Positions 1 through 8,382 of a DNA stretch of 42,440 nt are shown in pieces. The position numbers were made by a program, and so were the translations under genes. The stretch's first letter is position 1. Every line of letters begins with the position of its first letter. The stretch is from a virus, in the IMG/VR virus record IMGVR_UViG_3300032308_001111, positions 1-42,440 of that record. One strand, given 5' to 3'. The notes under the pieces are model-generated. The model worked only from the letters and a program-made list of their open reading frames with translations, was not told the origin of the DNA and made no database searches.

Positions 1-195
1 GAAGAAAATCATGGTATGTCACAAGATCGTGGTTATATACTAGGACAATATAATAATTTACAAAATAATCGTTGTAGCAGACTTGTATATGCAACTGATG
101 CTGGTGCAGTATTAGGTACAGCTATACAAGGTTCAGGTGAAGGAGAAGCTCCTCATACCGGAGCTTCATCTGGCCATGTTTTCTGGAGAGATTGA
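1..195 (+). CDS. C-terminal end of an unrecognised phage protein (partial)
   Basis: The reading frame is open from the first base to a TGA at 193-195, so only the last 64 residues are present. The piece is rich in Gly, Ser and Asn and ends in GHVFWRD. No family is recognisable. Its place before two phage genes and the neck-protein cluster fits a tail-fibre or baseplate gene, but that rests only on position in T4-like genomes. The start lies outside the window. Confidence 0.6.
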   Translation, partial: EENHGMSQDRGYILGQYNNLQNNRCSRLVYATDAGAVLGTAIQGSGEGEAPHTGASSGHVFWRD

Positions 196-251
196 TATAT
201 AGTATTATAACAATCTTAGATTTAGATAATATATTTGTTAAAGGATAAAAA

Positions 252-1163
252 ATGACTGATGTTGTAGAATACGGAAAATATAAGTACGAGAATTTCTTCC
301 CCAAAAAGAAAATTTCTACTGATGTTTCTCTACTTCCCCCAAAATCTCAAGAACTAATAGAATTTTCTTATAATAACTATTGGAGTACTCCAAAGTTCAA
401 GCTAAAGTGGTTTGTAGGAAATGCTGAATTTACACCATTTCATATTGTCAGACAATATTTGTTAGAACTTCGCGCGCGTGAAGATAGTATTGAAATGCAA
501 GAATATGAATTAAAGAAAATTGAGATTGAGCTCAAGATAGCTGAACGAGATCGCGATGCAGCAACAGATCCACTAATCAAAGAATTGTTAGAACTTGACG
601 TAAAACGAAAAACTAATGGAGTGGCTTCTACTAGGACTCGTGTGAAGGATCTTTATATTGAACGACAATTTTTCTTAGAACTTGTAGAAGAATTTTTAGC
701 TGGTCCAAACGGTAAAACCCCCGATGGTAGACCATTAACTGCAGTACTTGGTACCGAAGAAGAAGAACTGTATGAGCAAGAATACTGGACTGTACGTCTT
801 GCACGACAAGCTGCAATGGATTTATGTGCCTATGGTCGCATCGGTAATGGAAACTTAGATGCTATCATGCAACTAGGAGCTAAACAGAGAGAAGAATGTC
901 TTGCTCTTGCGCACACTGTAAACTTAGCAGTAGAACAACAACAGGTCGCTCTTCGTCAAGAAGCCGCTAAATCATTGCAGTTGACTAACGATGGTAAGAT
1001 GAACTATATTGGTTCTCTTGATCCGCAATTAATTAATAGCGCAATCAATGCAGACTTAGAATTAATTAATGCTGCTAGGGCAAAGTTAGAAAATAACAGC
1101 ACTTCGCCAAAAACGCCAGAAGTTACATTACCAAAAGAATTCCATGAAATATATAACACTTGA
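252..1163 (+). CDS. Hypothetical T4-like phage protein, helical/coiled-coil rich
   Basis: This is a 303-residue protein starting at an ATG with an AAGGA ribosome binding site about seven bases upstream. Residues about 68-120 are charged and heptad-like (many Glu, Lys and Leu), suggesting a coiled coil. A helical segment around residues 180-235 includes RLARQAAMDLCAYGRIGNGN. There is no signal peptide, membrane segment or catalytic motif. Its last 20 bases overlap the next gene, so the two are probably translationally coupled. It resembles hypothetical proteins of marine T4-like phages that lie near virion genes, so a structural or assembly role is possible but unproven. Confidence 0.75.
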   Translation: MTDVVEYGKYKYENFFPKKKISTDVSLLPPKSQELIEFSYNNYWSTPKFKLKWFVGNAEFTPFHIVRQYLLELRAREDSIEMQEYELKKIEIELKIAERDRDAATDPLIKELLELDVKRKTNGVASTRTRVKDLYIERQFFLELVEEFLAGPNGKTPDGRPLTAVLGTEEEELYEQEYWTVRLARQAAMDLCAYGRIGNGNLDAIMQLGAKQREECLALAHTVNLAVEQQQVALRQEAAKSLQLTNDGKMNYIGSLDPQLINSAINADLELINAARAKLENNSTSPKTPEVTLPKEFHEIYNT

Positions 1164-1869
1164 AAGAAGTGAGTATCACTTAAAACTTCTTCATCAATTA
1201 AATATATCAAGCGTTTTTTCGTTTTGGTTATACGATGTATATGAAATAGAAGAAGATACGCAGCTATGTCAAGAATTGCAAGATGTATTGGTAGAAATAC
1301 CTGAGCATGTAGCTAAAGGTTCATGTTTTTCAAAAATAAATTTTTCTAAAAGAAAAACATTAAATGTTAAAGTAGAATATAGAGTATTTGAATGGATAAA
1401 ACATTTACTTGATATTCCCAAAAATAAAATTTTACATCCTAGGGATAAATTTGTATATACTTTAACCGAAGAAGATGAAAAAAATTCTGTAATATATCTT
1501 AAGACTATTTTATTGCATTATGCAAAAAGACAATTTCATGTTCTTTCAGAGGGCAACAAGCTTAGATATAATAAAAAATATAATCGTTTAATTGATTCTA
1601 TAAATGCGTGTGAAAAAAATCATGAGTTACACGCAATAATGTACGAACATTATGGTCGTCCTATTCAGGAATATGATGATGAAGAAAATAAAACTGGAAC
1701 TGTAAAAATTTATGAAAAATGGGATGTGATAGTTCCATCACGAAAAAGAATTATAGTAGATCCTATTACACCTGAACACTTAGATGCTGGGCCTACTATA
1801 GATAATATTGATCCAAACGTTTTTGAGCTTAAATGGGAAATTGGTGATCCAATAGAAGTCAAGCTTTAA
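1144..1869 (+). CDS. Hypothetical phage protein
   Basis: This 241-residue protein is rich in Lys, Glu, Tyr and Ile. It starts at an ATG inside the 3' end of the preceding gene (20-base overlap), so it probably shares its mRNA. There is no signal peptide, membrane span or recognisable enzyme motif. The middle (residues about 70-170) looks alpha-helical and basic. The last 50 residues are acidic and Pro-containing (DPITPEHLDAGP, DPNVFELKWE). It is followed by a 26-base gap and then the accessory enzyme genes. No function is assigned. Confidence 0.75.
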   Translation: MKYITLERSEYHLKLLHQLNISSVFSFWLYDVYEIEEDTQLCQELQDVLVEIPEHVAKGSCFSKINFSKRKTLNVKVEYRVFEWIKHLLDIPKNKILHPRDKFVYTLTEEDEKNSVIYLKTILLHYAKRQFHVLSEGNKLRYNKKYNRLIDSINACEKNHELHAIMYEHYGRPIQEYDDEENKTGTVKIYEKWDVIVPSRKRIIVDPITPEHLDAGPTIDNIDPNVFELKWEIGDPIEVKL

Positions 1870-1895
1870 TATTTAATTTTTATAGGATGAAGTGA

Positions 1896-3575
1896 GTGAC
1901 TGCAAAAAAAATCTTTAGCATACCAATCAATCCTAAACTTTCGCAAGAAGAGTTTACGGCATTTTATCATTGGCTAGATCAGTATAAAGACTGGATAGCC
2001 GATGTTTATTTTACATCAAGAATAGACCCGTTTAAGCAAGATGCTATGGGCGAGATTATTATGTTTAACCAGGATAAGATTAATCTTATTGAAACTGGAT
2101 TAAACATTCAAAAATATCTTGGAATAAAAGCTTCGGCTACATTCAACAATATTCAAGTACCTCCAACTCAAACAAACTTAGATACGTTTATATTTAATTT
2201 TAAACCACTCTATGATGCTGGCATTCGAGTTGCAACTATCCCTCATACACATTGGATGGCTACTGGCCAAATTAAAGCTGCATTTCCAGAGTTATATGTT
2301 AAGAATACAATCCTAAGAAATGTTAGAAGACCTGCAGAAGTTGTTGCATTAGCACAAGCGGGATTCGATTACATAAATCTTGATAGAGATTTGATGCGCG
2401 ATAGAGATGGATTAGCACGCCTTAAAGAAGCTAAAGATTGGATAAAAATAAATCTTGGAAAAGATATACAATATAGCTTATTAGCAAATGAGGGGTGTTT
2501 GGGTGAATGTCCTATGATGGATGAGCACTTCGCGTATAACAATACTCGCGATGATAATAGCCCCACATATTTTAATTCTGCAATTAGCAGAGTGAGTTGT
2601 CCTAAATGGGATGTAGAAGATCCTGCTGTTTATCTAAAGACAGCAAATTTTTCTCCTTGGAAAAAAGATTGGGAAGAATATTTAGAATTGGGCATCGACG
2701 TATTTAAAATGCATGGTAGAGAAAGTATTAATCGACTAGCAGAGACTATGCGTAAAGTTGAAAGATACGTAGCAAATGAAGAAATATTAGATGACAACTT
2801 CAATAGCTTTATTCACAAAGCTCAACTATCTGGCAAGCCGATTAATGTATGGCGAGAAAAGATAAAAACTTGTAAATTTGATTGCTGGGAATGTCAATAC
2901 TGCGATAAGATCGAAGAGAAAAAAGATACTTATGATTACAGCGATATGACTAAACACGTCGTAGATTGTATTGCTAAGAGCGGTATTCCAAAAGTTAATA
3001 TTAATATTAGCGGATTAACTAGTTCACGAGTACAAACTCTATTAAATTCTTTAGCATCGAAATGCGGTGCATACTTAGAGATTGGTTCATATCTAGGAGC
3101 TACTGCTTCTGCAGTACTATATAACAATCCAATCAAAGCATATTTGATTGATAAGTGGGAAGAACAAATACAACCTGCTAGAGATGACATTCAAACTGAA
3201 GCAAATGACTACGACACATTTGTACATAATATATCTTCATATGTGAAGAATTCTGACGTAAGAATTTTTAAACAAGACATGTTGAGCGTTAACTTACATG
3301 AAATAGATGCTAAGATTGATATGTTTATGTATGATGGTCCGCATGATGCTAAATCTACTGCAGATGCAATCAAATATTATTGGCCAACATTAGCTAGAGA
3401 AGCAGTATTAGTGTTTGATGATGCTAATTGGGAAACGGTTATTGAAGGCGTTAGAAACGGTTTACAAGAAGTAGAAGCACAAGTAGTATATGAAAAGATG
3501 ATATTAAATTCTGAAGAGAATCCACGAGAATGGTGGAATGGATTATATATTTTGGTGATAAGAAAACATGATTAA
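1896..3575 (+). CDS. U32-like Fe-S protein fused to a class I (Methyltransf_24-type) methyltransferase
   Basis: This 559-residue protein starts at GTG after a TAGGATG-rich leader. Residues 1 to about 340 read like the peptidase-U32 / UbiU-UbiV / RNA-hydroxylase superfamily: a barrel-like alternation with INLDRDLMRD and then NEGCLGECPM (Cys201, Cys205), a further Cys235, and a Cys-rich segment with Cys326, 330, 333 and 336. In known U32 proteins such cysteines bind a [4Fe-4S] cluster. Residues about 380-555 look like an SAM-dependent methyltransferase: LEIGSYLGATAS for the glycine-rich loop near residue 395, then DMFMYDGPHD and AVLVFDDANW. Its 3' end overlaps the halogenase gene by 8 bases. 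U32 enzymes hydroxylate tRNA/rRNA or ubiquinone precursors, and O-methylation can follow. A two-step hydroxylase-methylase is therefore an attractive inference, but the substrate is unknown. The methyltransferase call is firmer than the U32 call. Confidence 0.65.
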   Translation: MTAKKIFSIPINPKLSQEEFTAFYHWLDQYKDWIADVYFTSRIDPFKQDAMGEIIMFNQDKINLIETGLNIQKYLGIKASATFNNIQVPPTQTNLDTFIFNFKPLYDAGIRVATIPHTHWMATGQIKAAFPELYVKNTILRNVRRPAEVVALAQAGFDYINLDRDLMRDRDGLARLKEAKDWIKINLGKDIQYSLLANEGCLGECPMMDEHFAYNNTRDDNSPTYFNSAISRVSCPKWDVEDPAVYLKTANFSPWKKDWEEYLELGIDVFKMHGRESINRLAETMRKVERYVANEEILDDNFNSFIHKAQLSGKPINVWREKIKTCKFDCWECQYCDKIEEKKDTYDYSDMTKHVVDCIAKSGIPKVNINISGLTSSRVQTLLNSLASKCGAYLEIGSYLGATASAVLYNNPIKAYLIDKWEEQIQPARDDIQTEANDYDTFVHNISSYVKNSDVRIFKQDMLSVNLHEIDAKIDMFMYDGPHDAKSTADAIKYYWPTLAREAVLVFDDANWETVIEGVRNGLQEVEAQVVYEKMILNSEENPREWWNGLYILVIRKHD

Positions 3576-5103
3576 GAAGATAAAAAATATTGTAATATTT
3601 GGAGGCGGAACTAGCGGTTGGTTAACAGCAGCTTATATGACTAATCGTTTAAACTTTCCATGTAATATTACTCTAATTGAGAGTAAGTCCATGGGACCTA
3701 TCGGCGTTGGAGAAGGTACACAACCTTTTACTTCTCGATTTTTACATGATGCAGGTTTACGACCAGATCAATGGATGAAACCATCTCAAGCTGCATTTAA
3801 ATACGGTGTTTTATTAAGCGGATGGAATAAAGAACCGTATTTCGTAGATAATGATTTCATAGAAAATCATATCATGGGTCCGAACCTTTATGCTCATGAT
3901 TATTTTATTCATAAGACAAACGAAGAGTGGGTAAAATGGCAACCTGCGTGTAGACTTGCTATGGCGAATAAGAGCCCTAAGCTTGGTGGTTACGATCACT
4001 CATTATCGCTTAGAGATTTTAACGATTGGGGAGCCGTACACTTTTCTGCATTTGATATATTAGATACTCTTCACGATCTTATCAAAGATAGGATTACTTA
4101 TTTTGATACAAAAATTACAGATATAAAAAGCAATGGTGAGGGTATTGAATACTTAGTAGATGAACAAGGAAGAAAACATACTGCAGATCTGTTCATTGAC
4201 TGCACAGGATTTGAAGCAAAATTAATTAATAAAGAATTAAAAGTGCCGTTCATTGACATATCATCTATCCTTCCATGTGATAGCGCTGTTGCTATGCCGA
4301 CTCAATTCAAAAATCCAACGGAGGAGTGTCATCCTTATACTAAAGCAACTACTATGACTTCTGGTTGGAGATGGACGATTCCAACATTTAAACAAATTGG
4401 TAATGGTTATGTGTATTCTTCTAAACACATTTCTGCTGAAGATGCAGAAAAAGAGCTAAGAGATACTATCGGTGAATATGATGCTAAAGCTAGGCATTTA
4501 AAAATGCGCTGTGGTTCATCTGAAAAGGTTGCATATAAAAATGTAATAGCAGTTGGTTTATCTGCAGGATTTGTTGAACCTTTAGAAGCAACTGGCATTA
4601 CATTCACTACTAAGATTGTTGAAGCCTTAACAAATGGGTTAAATCATCATAGCGGTATTTGGAATGATACCGTGATGGCTGCATTTAATGGTGCTTATAC
4701 TAATATGGTTGTAGAAATTATTGGATTTGTATGGGCCCATTATCATTATAGCGACAGAGATGATACGCCGTTTTGGAAAGAAATTAGAAGTCAAAAGATT
4801 GAAGATGCTCCTACATACATACAAGAGATGTTTAGTAATTTTTATCCTACATTACATCGAAGATTTTATTTAGATGACACAACTTCTGGCTTTCATACTG
4901 GACATTGGTTTAGCATGTTACACGCCAATGGAGTTTATGATAATGTTGAAAAGCCAAAGCTAAGTGAAAACGAATTAAAATATGCCGAATATTATCTTAA
5001 GACTAAGACGGCAGAAATAGATAATGCCATAGAATATTTCCCAAATCATTATGAATTTTTGAAGGATTGGTATGAGACAACCGATGACACTGTTCAAAGC
5101 TGA
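3568..5103 (+). CDS. Flavin-dependent halogenase, tryptophan-halogenase (PrnA/RebH) family
   Basis: This 511-residue protein is the usual size for the family. The FAD-binding GGGTSGW motif is at residues 12-18 and GVGEGTQP follows near residue 46. A lysine in the AAFKYG segment (Lys78) aligns with the catalytic Lys79 of PrnA/RebH. The diagnostic WxWxIP motif is present as WRWTIP at residues 267-272. FVEPLEATG places Glu340 at the position of the second catalytic residue. All key motifs of an active FADH2-dependent halogenase are therefore intact. Such enzymes chlorinate or brominate indoles, phenols or pyrroles, free or carrier-bound, and need a flavin reductase; none is seen here, so the host may supply it. 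The start overlaps the upstream gene by 8 bases and the end overlaps the next gene by 32. The substrate is unknown. Confidence 0.92.
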   Translation: MIKKIKNIVIFGGGTSGWLTAAYMTNRLNFPCNITLIESKSMGPIGVGEGTQPFTSRFLHDAGLRPDQWMKPSQAAFKYGVLLSGWNKEPYFVDNDFIENHIMGPNLYAHDYFIHKTNEEWVKWQPACRLAMANKSPKLGGYDHSLSLRDFNDWGAVHFSAFDILDTLHDLIKDRITYFDTKITDIKSNGEGIEYLVDEQGRKHTADLFIDCTGFEAKLINKELKVPFIDISSILPCDSAVAMPTQFKNPTEECHPYTKATTMTSGWRWTIPTFKQIGNGYVYSSKHISAEDAEKELRDTIGEYDAKARHLKMRCGSSEKVAYKNVIAVGLSAGFVEPLEATGITFTTKIVEALTNGLNHHSGIWNDTVMAAFNGAYTNMVVEIIGFVWAHYHYSDRDDTPFWKEIRSQKIEDAPTYIQEMFSNFYPTLHRRFYLDDTTSGFHTGHWFSMLHANGVYDNVEKPKLSENELKYAEYYLKTKTAEIDNAIEYFPNHYEFLKDWYETTDDTVQS

Positions 5104-5680
5104 CCTATTTAGTTATGCTAACGTTGGCACGCCCGAACAACGCCAAGAATTAATAGATCGTTTATTGCAAATAAAAGCTTCTGGCGCAAAAGATATAAAT
5201 GATTTAACGAACAATGAAGGGTGTTGGAGATATTCATATCCAATTAAAGACTGCGAATGGTTAAACCAAGTTGTATCAACCATTATTGAAGAAGCATTTG
5301 AATATTACGCAAATGATCCGGCAAGCAGGATTGCTTTACCTTCAGAAGATATGAAAATTGAAGTTAATAGTTGGTGTAATATTAATGAAAAATATGCAAG
5401 AAATGTATATCATTCTCACAAGACCAAAATATTTTCTATAGTATATTATTTACAGGCTACTAATACTGGTAAACTAATCTTGACAAACCCTGCTAATATA
5501 TTAAATGATTGTAGTGATTTTGCTCCATATACTAGAGACTTTTTATTTTTACCAAAAGACGGAGATCTAATATTGTGGCCAGCTTGGATCCCGCATGAAG
5601 TAGAACCCAATATGTCTGATAGGCAAAGAATTAATATAGTGTTCGATGTAGATATCCCGTATGTTTACAAGCCATACTGA
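5072..5680 (+). CDS. Putative 2-oxoglutarate/Fe(II)-dependent oxygenase (TIGR02466-like)
   Basis: This is a 202-residue jelly-roll-type protein. The chosen ATG lies 5 bases after an AAGGA site inside the halogenase gene; an ATG at 5087 is an alternative. It matches phage 2OG-Fe(II) oxygenases of the TIGR02466 type. HSH at residues 114-116 supplies the first metal histidines, with HxH in place of the usual HxD. GDLILWPAWIPHEVEPN supplies His175, and RQRINIVFD supplies Arg186 for binding 2-oxoglutarate. It would hydroxylate an unknown substrate using O2, Fe(II) and 2-oxoglutarate. The overlap with the halogenase gene and the next cupin-type gene suggests a shared pathway or target. Confidence 0.8.
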   Translation: MRQPMTLFKADLFSYANVGTPEQRQELIDRLLQIKASGAKDINDLTNNEGCWRYSYPIKDCEWLNQVVSTIIEEAFEYYANDPASRIALPSEDMKIEVNSWCNINEKYARNVYHSHKTKIFSIVYYLQATNTGKLILTNPANILNDCSDFAPYTRDFLFLPKDGDLILWPAWIPHEVEPNMSDRQRINIVFDVDIPYVYKPY

Positions 5681-6149
5681 AGTATTATTTTCAGCTGAAA
5701 TATCTTATGGAACGATAGATCTTTCTGATAAAACCGTAAATGATTTTACAAAGTGGTTAGAAATACAAAAACTACTTGAAGAAGATGTAAGTGCTGGAAG
5801 CACAACTGTAGATGGTTGGCAATATGCTTTTAAACCTGGAGATATTCAACCATTATGGCATGCAAATATCGTCTCTCAATTTAATTTCCAAGAACAGTGT
5901 CAAAGTAGTTGGATAGTTGACTATGAAATAGGAGGATATCAAACACCTCATTTTCATAGAAATAGTAAATCAACATTGATAGTTAATATCATCGGCAAAG
6001 GTGATTTATCACTATTCGATTCGGATTGGAATGAATCGTCTAGAACTTTAACTCCTGGAGATTGGATATATATTCCAGGTTGGTTGATGCATGCTAGTCA
6101 ACCGTGTGAAGAAAAGCGAAGTGTATTTGTGATTGATTATAAAAAATGA
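5661..6149 (+). CDS. Cupin-fold / second putative Fe(II)-dependent oxygenase
   Basis: This 162-residue protein overlaps the preceding oxygenase gene by 20 bases and the following gene by 4. Residues 83-158 form a compact double-stranded beta-helix pattern: GGYQTPHFHR (His97, His99), a Gly-Asp-Leu-Ser-Leu strand, and PGDWIYIPGWLMHASQP (His144). The H-x-H...H arrangement fits a metal-binding cupin or a small 2OG-Fe(II) oxygenase, and the GDW-IPGW-H layout parallels that of its neighbour. The arginine that binds 2-oxoglutarate is less clear; EEKRSVFVIDY near the C-terminus is a candidate. It could be a catalytic partner or a diverged paralogue. The reaction is unknown. Confidence 0.65.
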   Translation: MFTSHTEVLFSAEISYGTIDLSDKTVNDFTKWLEIQKLLEEDVSAGSTTVDGWQYAFKPGDIQPLWHANIVSQFNFQEQCQSSWIVDYEIGGYQTPHFHRNSKSTLIVNIIGKGDLSLFDSDWNESSRTLTPGDWIYIPGWLMHASQPCEEKRSVFVIDYKK

Positions 6150-6919
6150 AGATTGAATTTTTTTCTAGTATTGAAGGAGTTGCAGAATCTACTCCTATTT
6201 TAGAAGCTAAACATTTTAAACAGTCGTGGTTTGCGTCATCTCGCGATGATTTTGTTAAACGTTTAAATGAAGCCAATGGAGGAACCATTGCTCATGCGCA
6301 TAGATGTCCAGGTATATTTGACTTATATAAAAATGGATTCTTTATTACTGCTTGGTGTGATATAATAATTGAAACCAATGGAGATCCAAACTATTATAAG
6401 TGGACTTTACCTAATGTAACTCTAGCTGAGATGATGGATAAAGCAGAAGATGCTCCTATCGTACAAGATCATTCTTTTAATGGAGTAGCTAAACATATAC
6501 CTATTCCCCCAAACACATTAAGATCTATAATAAAAATTAATACGCCTTGGCATATAGTTGCTCCTAAAGGTGTTAAATTTATGATGCTTCCAGTGCCATA
6601 TTCTGACGACTTTACATTTACACAGTCTACTGGAATATTAGATCCTTCCATATCAGATGCAATTAATTTACAGCTTTATTGGCATAAATTAAATGGTTCA
6701 CACATGATAAAAGCTGGTACACCATTAGCATATATGATACCATTGACAGAGAATAAATATAAGTTTATTTGTAGAGATAAAAATGCTTATGACGATTTAT
6801 GGTTAAGAAAGAAGAAGTTTTTACAGAATTTTACGTTTACAAATAAGCATTCTAAAATGAAAGAAATTTACGTGAAGCATAATGAATCGAAGTGTCCTTT
6901 TCATAGGTGGTTTAAATAA
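6146..6919 (+). CDS. Phage protein of unknown function, DUF6065-like
   Basis: This 257-residue protein overlaps both neighbours (ATGA at the 5' end, TAATG at the 3' end), so it belongs to the oxygenase operon. The layout recalls DUF6065-like proteins seen in marine phages: an N-terminal CPGIFDLYKNGF segment, a central INTPWHIVAPKGVKFMMLP segment, ILDPSISDAINLQLYW, and an AGTPLAYMIPL strand. It ends in KCPFHRWFK, which could bind metal. There is no membrane segment or known catalytic motif. Proteins of this kind often sit beside hydroxylase genes, so a role in the same modification pathway is plausible. The family assignment is from memory and uncertain. Confidence 0.6.
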   Translation: MKIEFFSSIEGVAESTPILEAKHFKQSWFASSRDDFVKRLNEANGGTIAHAHRCPGIFDLYKNGFFITAWCDIIIETNGDPNYYKWTLPNVTLAEMMDKAEDAPIVQDHSFNGVAKHIPIPPNTLRSIIKINTPWHIVAPKGVKFMMLPVPYSDDFTFTQSTGILDPSISDAINLQLYWHKLNGSHMIKAGTPLAYMIPLTENKYKFICRDKNAYDDLWLRKKKFLQNFTFTNKHSKMKEIYVKHNESKCPFHRWFK

Positions 6920-7269
6920 TGACAATTTATCAAACATTAATCGCATGTTTTATAACGTGCGTTTTACTTTTTATAGTTTATAGACACACTGGGTTTATAG
7001 CTATAAAAGACTGCTATGCGATGTGGTTCACTAGAAAGTATTGGACCAATTATAACATAGTAGAGGCTCTTAGTTGGGCCACAAAGGCGATCATCATCGT
7101 CCCAGGTTTAATCTTTGGGATTCAAATTTGGTGGTTATATTTCTTAACGTTATTGACAAGTCTTACATTGATTTGGGCAAGCAATAAGAAACTATTACCT
7201 ACCTTAGTTGCATTCAATAGTCTTTGGACTTGGATTAGCGTGATGGTTATAATTAAAAACGTAGTTTAA
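6919..7269 (+). CDS. Small integral membrane protein, about four helices
   Basis: This 116-residue, very hydrophobic protein starts at the TAATG junction with the previous gene. Hydrophobic stretches lie at about residues 5-22, 50-68, 70-88 and 92-113, separated by short charged loops (FTRKYW, ASNKK). No family is recognised. It ends 10 bases before the DUF401-like permease gene and sits in the same transcription unit. It could be a small subunit or partner of that permease, but position is the only evidence. A holin is unlikely given four predicted spans and the location. Confidence 0.7.
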   Translation: MTIYQTLIACFITCVLLFIVYRHTGFIAIKDCYAMWFTRKYWTNYNIVEALSWATKAIIIVPGLIFGIQIWWLYFLTLLTSLTLIWASNKKLLPTLVAFNSLWTWISVMVIIKNVV

Positions 7270-7279
7270 GAGGTAAATC

Positions 7280-8320
7280 ATGGACTTTGTATTTGATGTT
7301 CTATTAAAGAACATATCATACCTCTGGATGATATTCTTCATCATGATCACTGCTGGATTAGCAAAAGAGCATAACCTTTTTGTCCCAGCTTTTGCATATG
7401 TAAGAAACACTTTCAGAAGTAACAAGTTTGTTGTTGTACTCCTAAGCGCAATCGGAGGTATTCTCCCTATCGAAGGTAGAGTTACTGTATCTGCTGGTTT
7501 ATTAGATACCGTAGCACCTAAGGAAGGTCATGGTCGAGAAAAGTTGGGGATTGTTGATTATCTAGCGACACACCATTATTATTTTTGGAGTCCGCTAGAA
7601 AAAACAGTTATCTTACCTATCGCCGCATTTGGTCTAACTTATACCGCTTGGTTGGGAATGGTTGCGCCGTTGTTGATTGTTAGTTTGGCTTTCATCACTT
7701 GGTATATTTGGTATCAGGTTCATGAAGAACAAATTACAATTGCTCCAGGAAACTTTAAGCTTTCTGCCGTATTACGAAATGTCATACCGATGTTTATAGC
7801 TATTGGTATGTACATCTATAATTCAGCGTGGATGGTTGGATGTTTTGGTTTCTTGACTTTATATTATATGTTAATAACCCAAGAATGGAATTTTAAGAAG
7901 TTGTTAAATTACATTCGATGGGATGTGCTAATAATAGTTGGTATTGTCATCATGCTAGGAAACTGGCTGAAGACATATGACGGTCAATTTCAAGAGATAA
8001 TTAAATCTAGTGTACTCAATCCTGAAGTATTCACTGGAATGTTACTTATTTCTATAATTGGCTTTGTAATTAGTTTCTTAATGGGTAGTAGCGGAAAGTT
8101 TATAGCGATCGCCGTATTAATGGCTCAAGTATTTGGTATTGAGTATTTCTTATGGTTTTTTGCAGTAGATTTTTGTGGTTACCTATTAAGTCCTACTCAT
8201 AAGTGTGTGATGGTGGGTCACAAGTATTTTAATACTCCACTCGGAATATACTATAAAGCTTTAGGAACTTGGGGACTATTACTATTAACTACAGCAGGCA
8301 TAGTAACATTTATCTTATAA
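7280..8320 (+). CDS. DUF401-like multi-spanning membrane permease
   Basis: This 346-residue protein has roughly nine or ten hydrophobic segments and few charges between them. A GGILPIEGRVTVSAGLLDT loop in the N-terminal half and CGYLLSPTHKCVMVGHKYF near the C-terminus resemble the two conserved polar loops of the DUF401 family, which is placed, as I recall, in the ion-transporter superfamily. That two-fold layout suggests an inner-membrane transporter for an organic anion or ion; the substrate is unknown. A ribosome site (AGAGGT) precedes the ATG. The gene is followed by a hairpin and then the TonB-dependent receptor gene, so outer- and inner-membrane transport genes are adjacent. Permeases are very unusual in phage genomes. 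Confidence 0.7.
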   Translation: MDFVFDVLLKNISYLWMIFFIMITAGLAKEHNLFVPAFAYVRNTFRSNKFVVVLLSAIGGILPIEGRVTVSAGLLDTVAPKEGHGREKLGIVDYLATHHYYFWSPLEKTVILPIAAFGLTYTAWLGMVAPLLIVSLAFITWYIWYQVHEEQITIAPGNFKLSAVLRNVIPMFIAIGMYIYNSAWMVGCFGFLTLYYMLITQEWNFKKLLNYIRWDVLIIVGIVIMLGNWLKTYDGQFQEIIKSSVLNPEVFTGMLLISIIGFVISFLMGSSGKFIAIAVLMAQVFGIEYFLWFFAVDFCGYLLSPTHKCVMVGHKYFNTPLGIYYKALGTWGLLLLTTAGIVTFIL

Positions 8321-8331
8321 AATAGCATTGC

Positions 8332-8360
8332 GAACGGTTGGGATAGACCGACCGTTCTTT
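8332..8360 (+). terminator. Hairpin between permease and TonB-receptor genes
   Basis: A 10-bp stem (8332-8341 with 8348-8357, including one G-T pair) has a 6-base loop and is followed by only TTTAA. The T-run is short, so it may be a weak terminator or attenuator, or an mRNA-stability element separating expression of the permease and the receptor. Confidence 0.55.
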
Positions 8361-8382
8361 AACAAACAACAGGGAAATAAAG

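Noticed and set aside
2871-2894. CxxxCxxC (Cys326, 330, 333), the radical-SAM cluster motif
   Set aside because: The motif is at the end of the first domain and is followed by a methyltransferase, not a radical-SAM barrel; U32-type cluster or structural metal binding is more likely.
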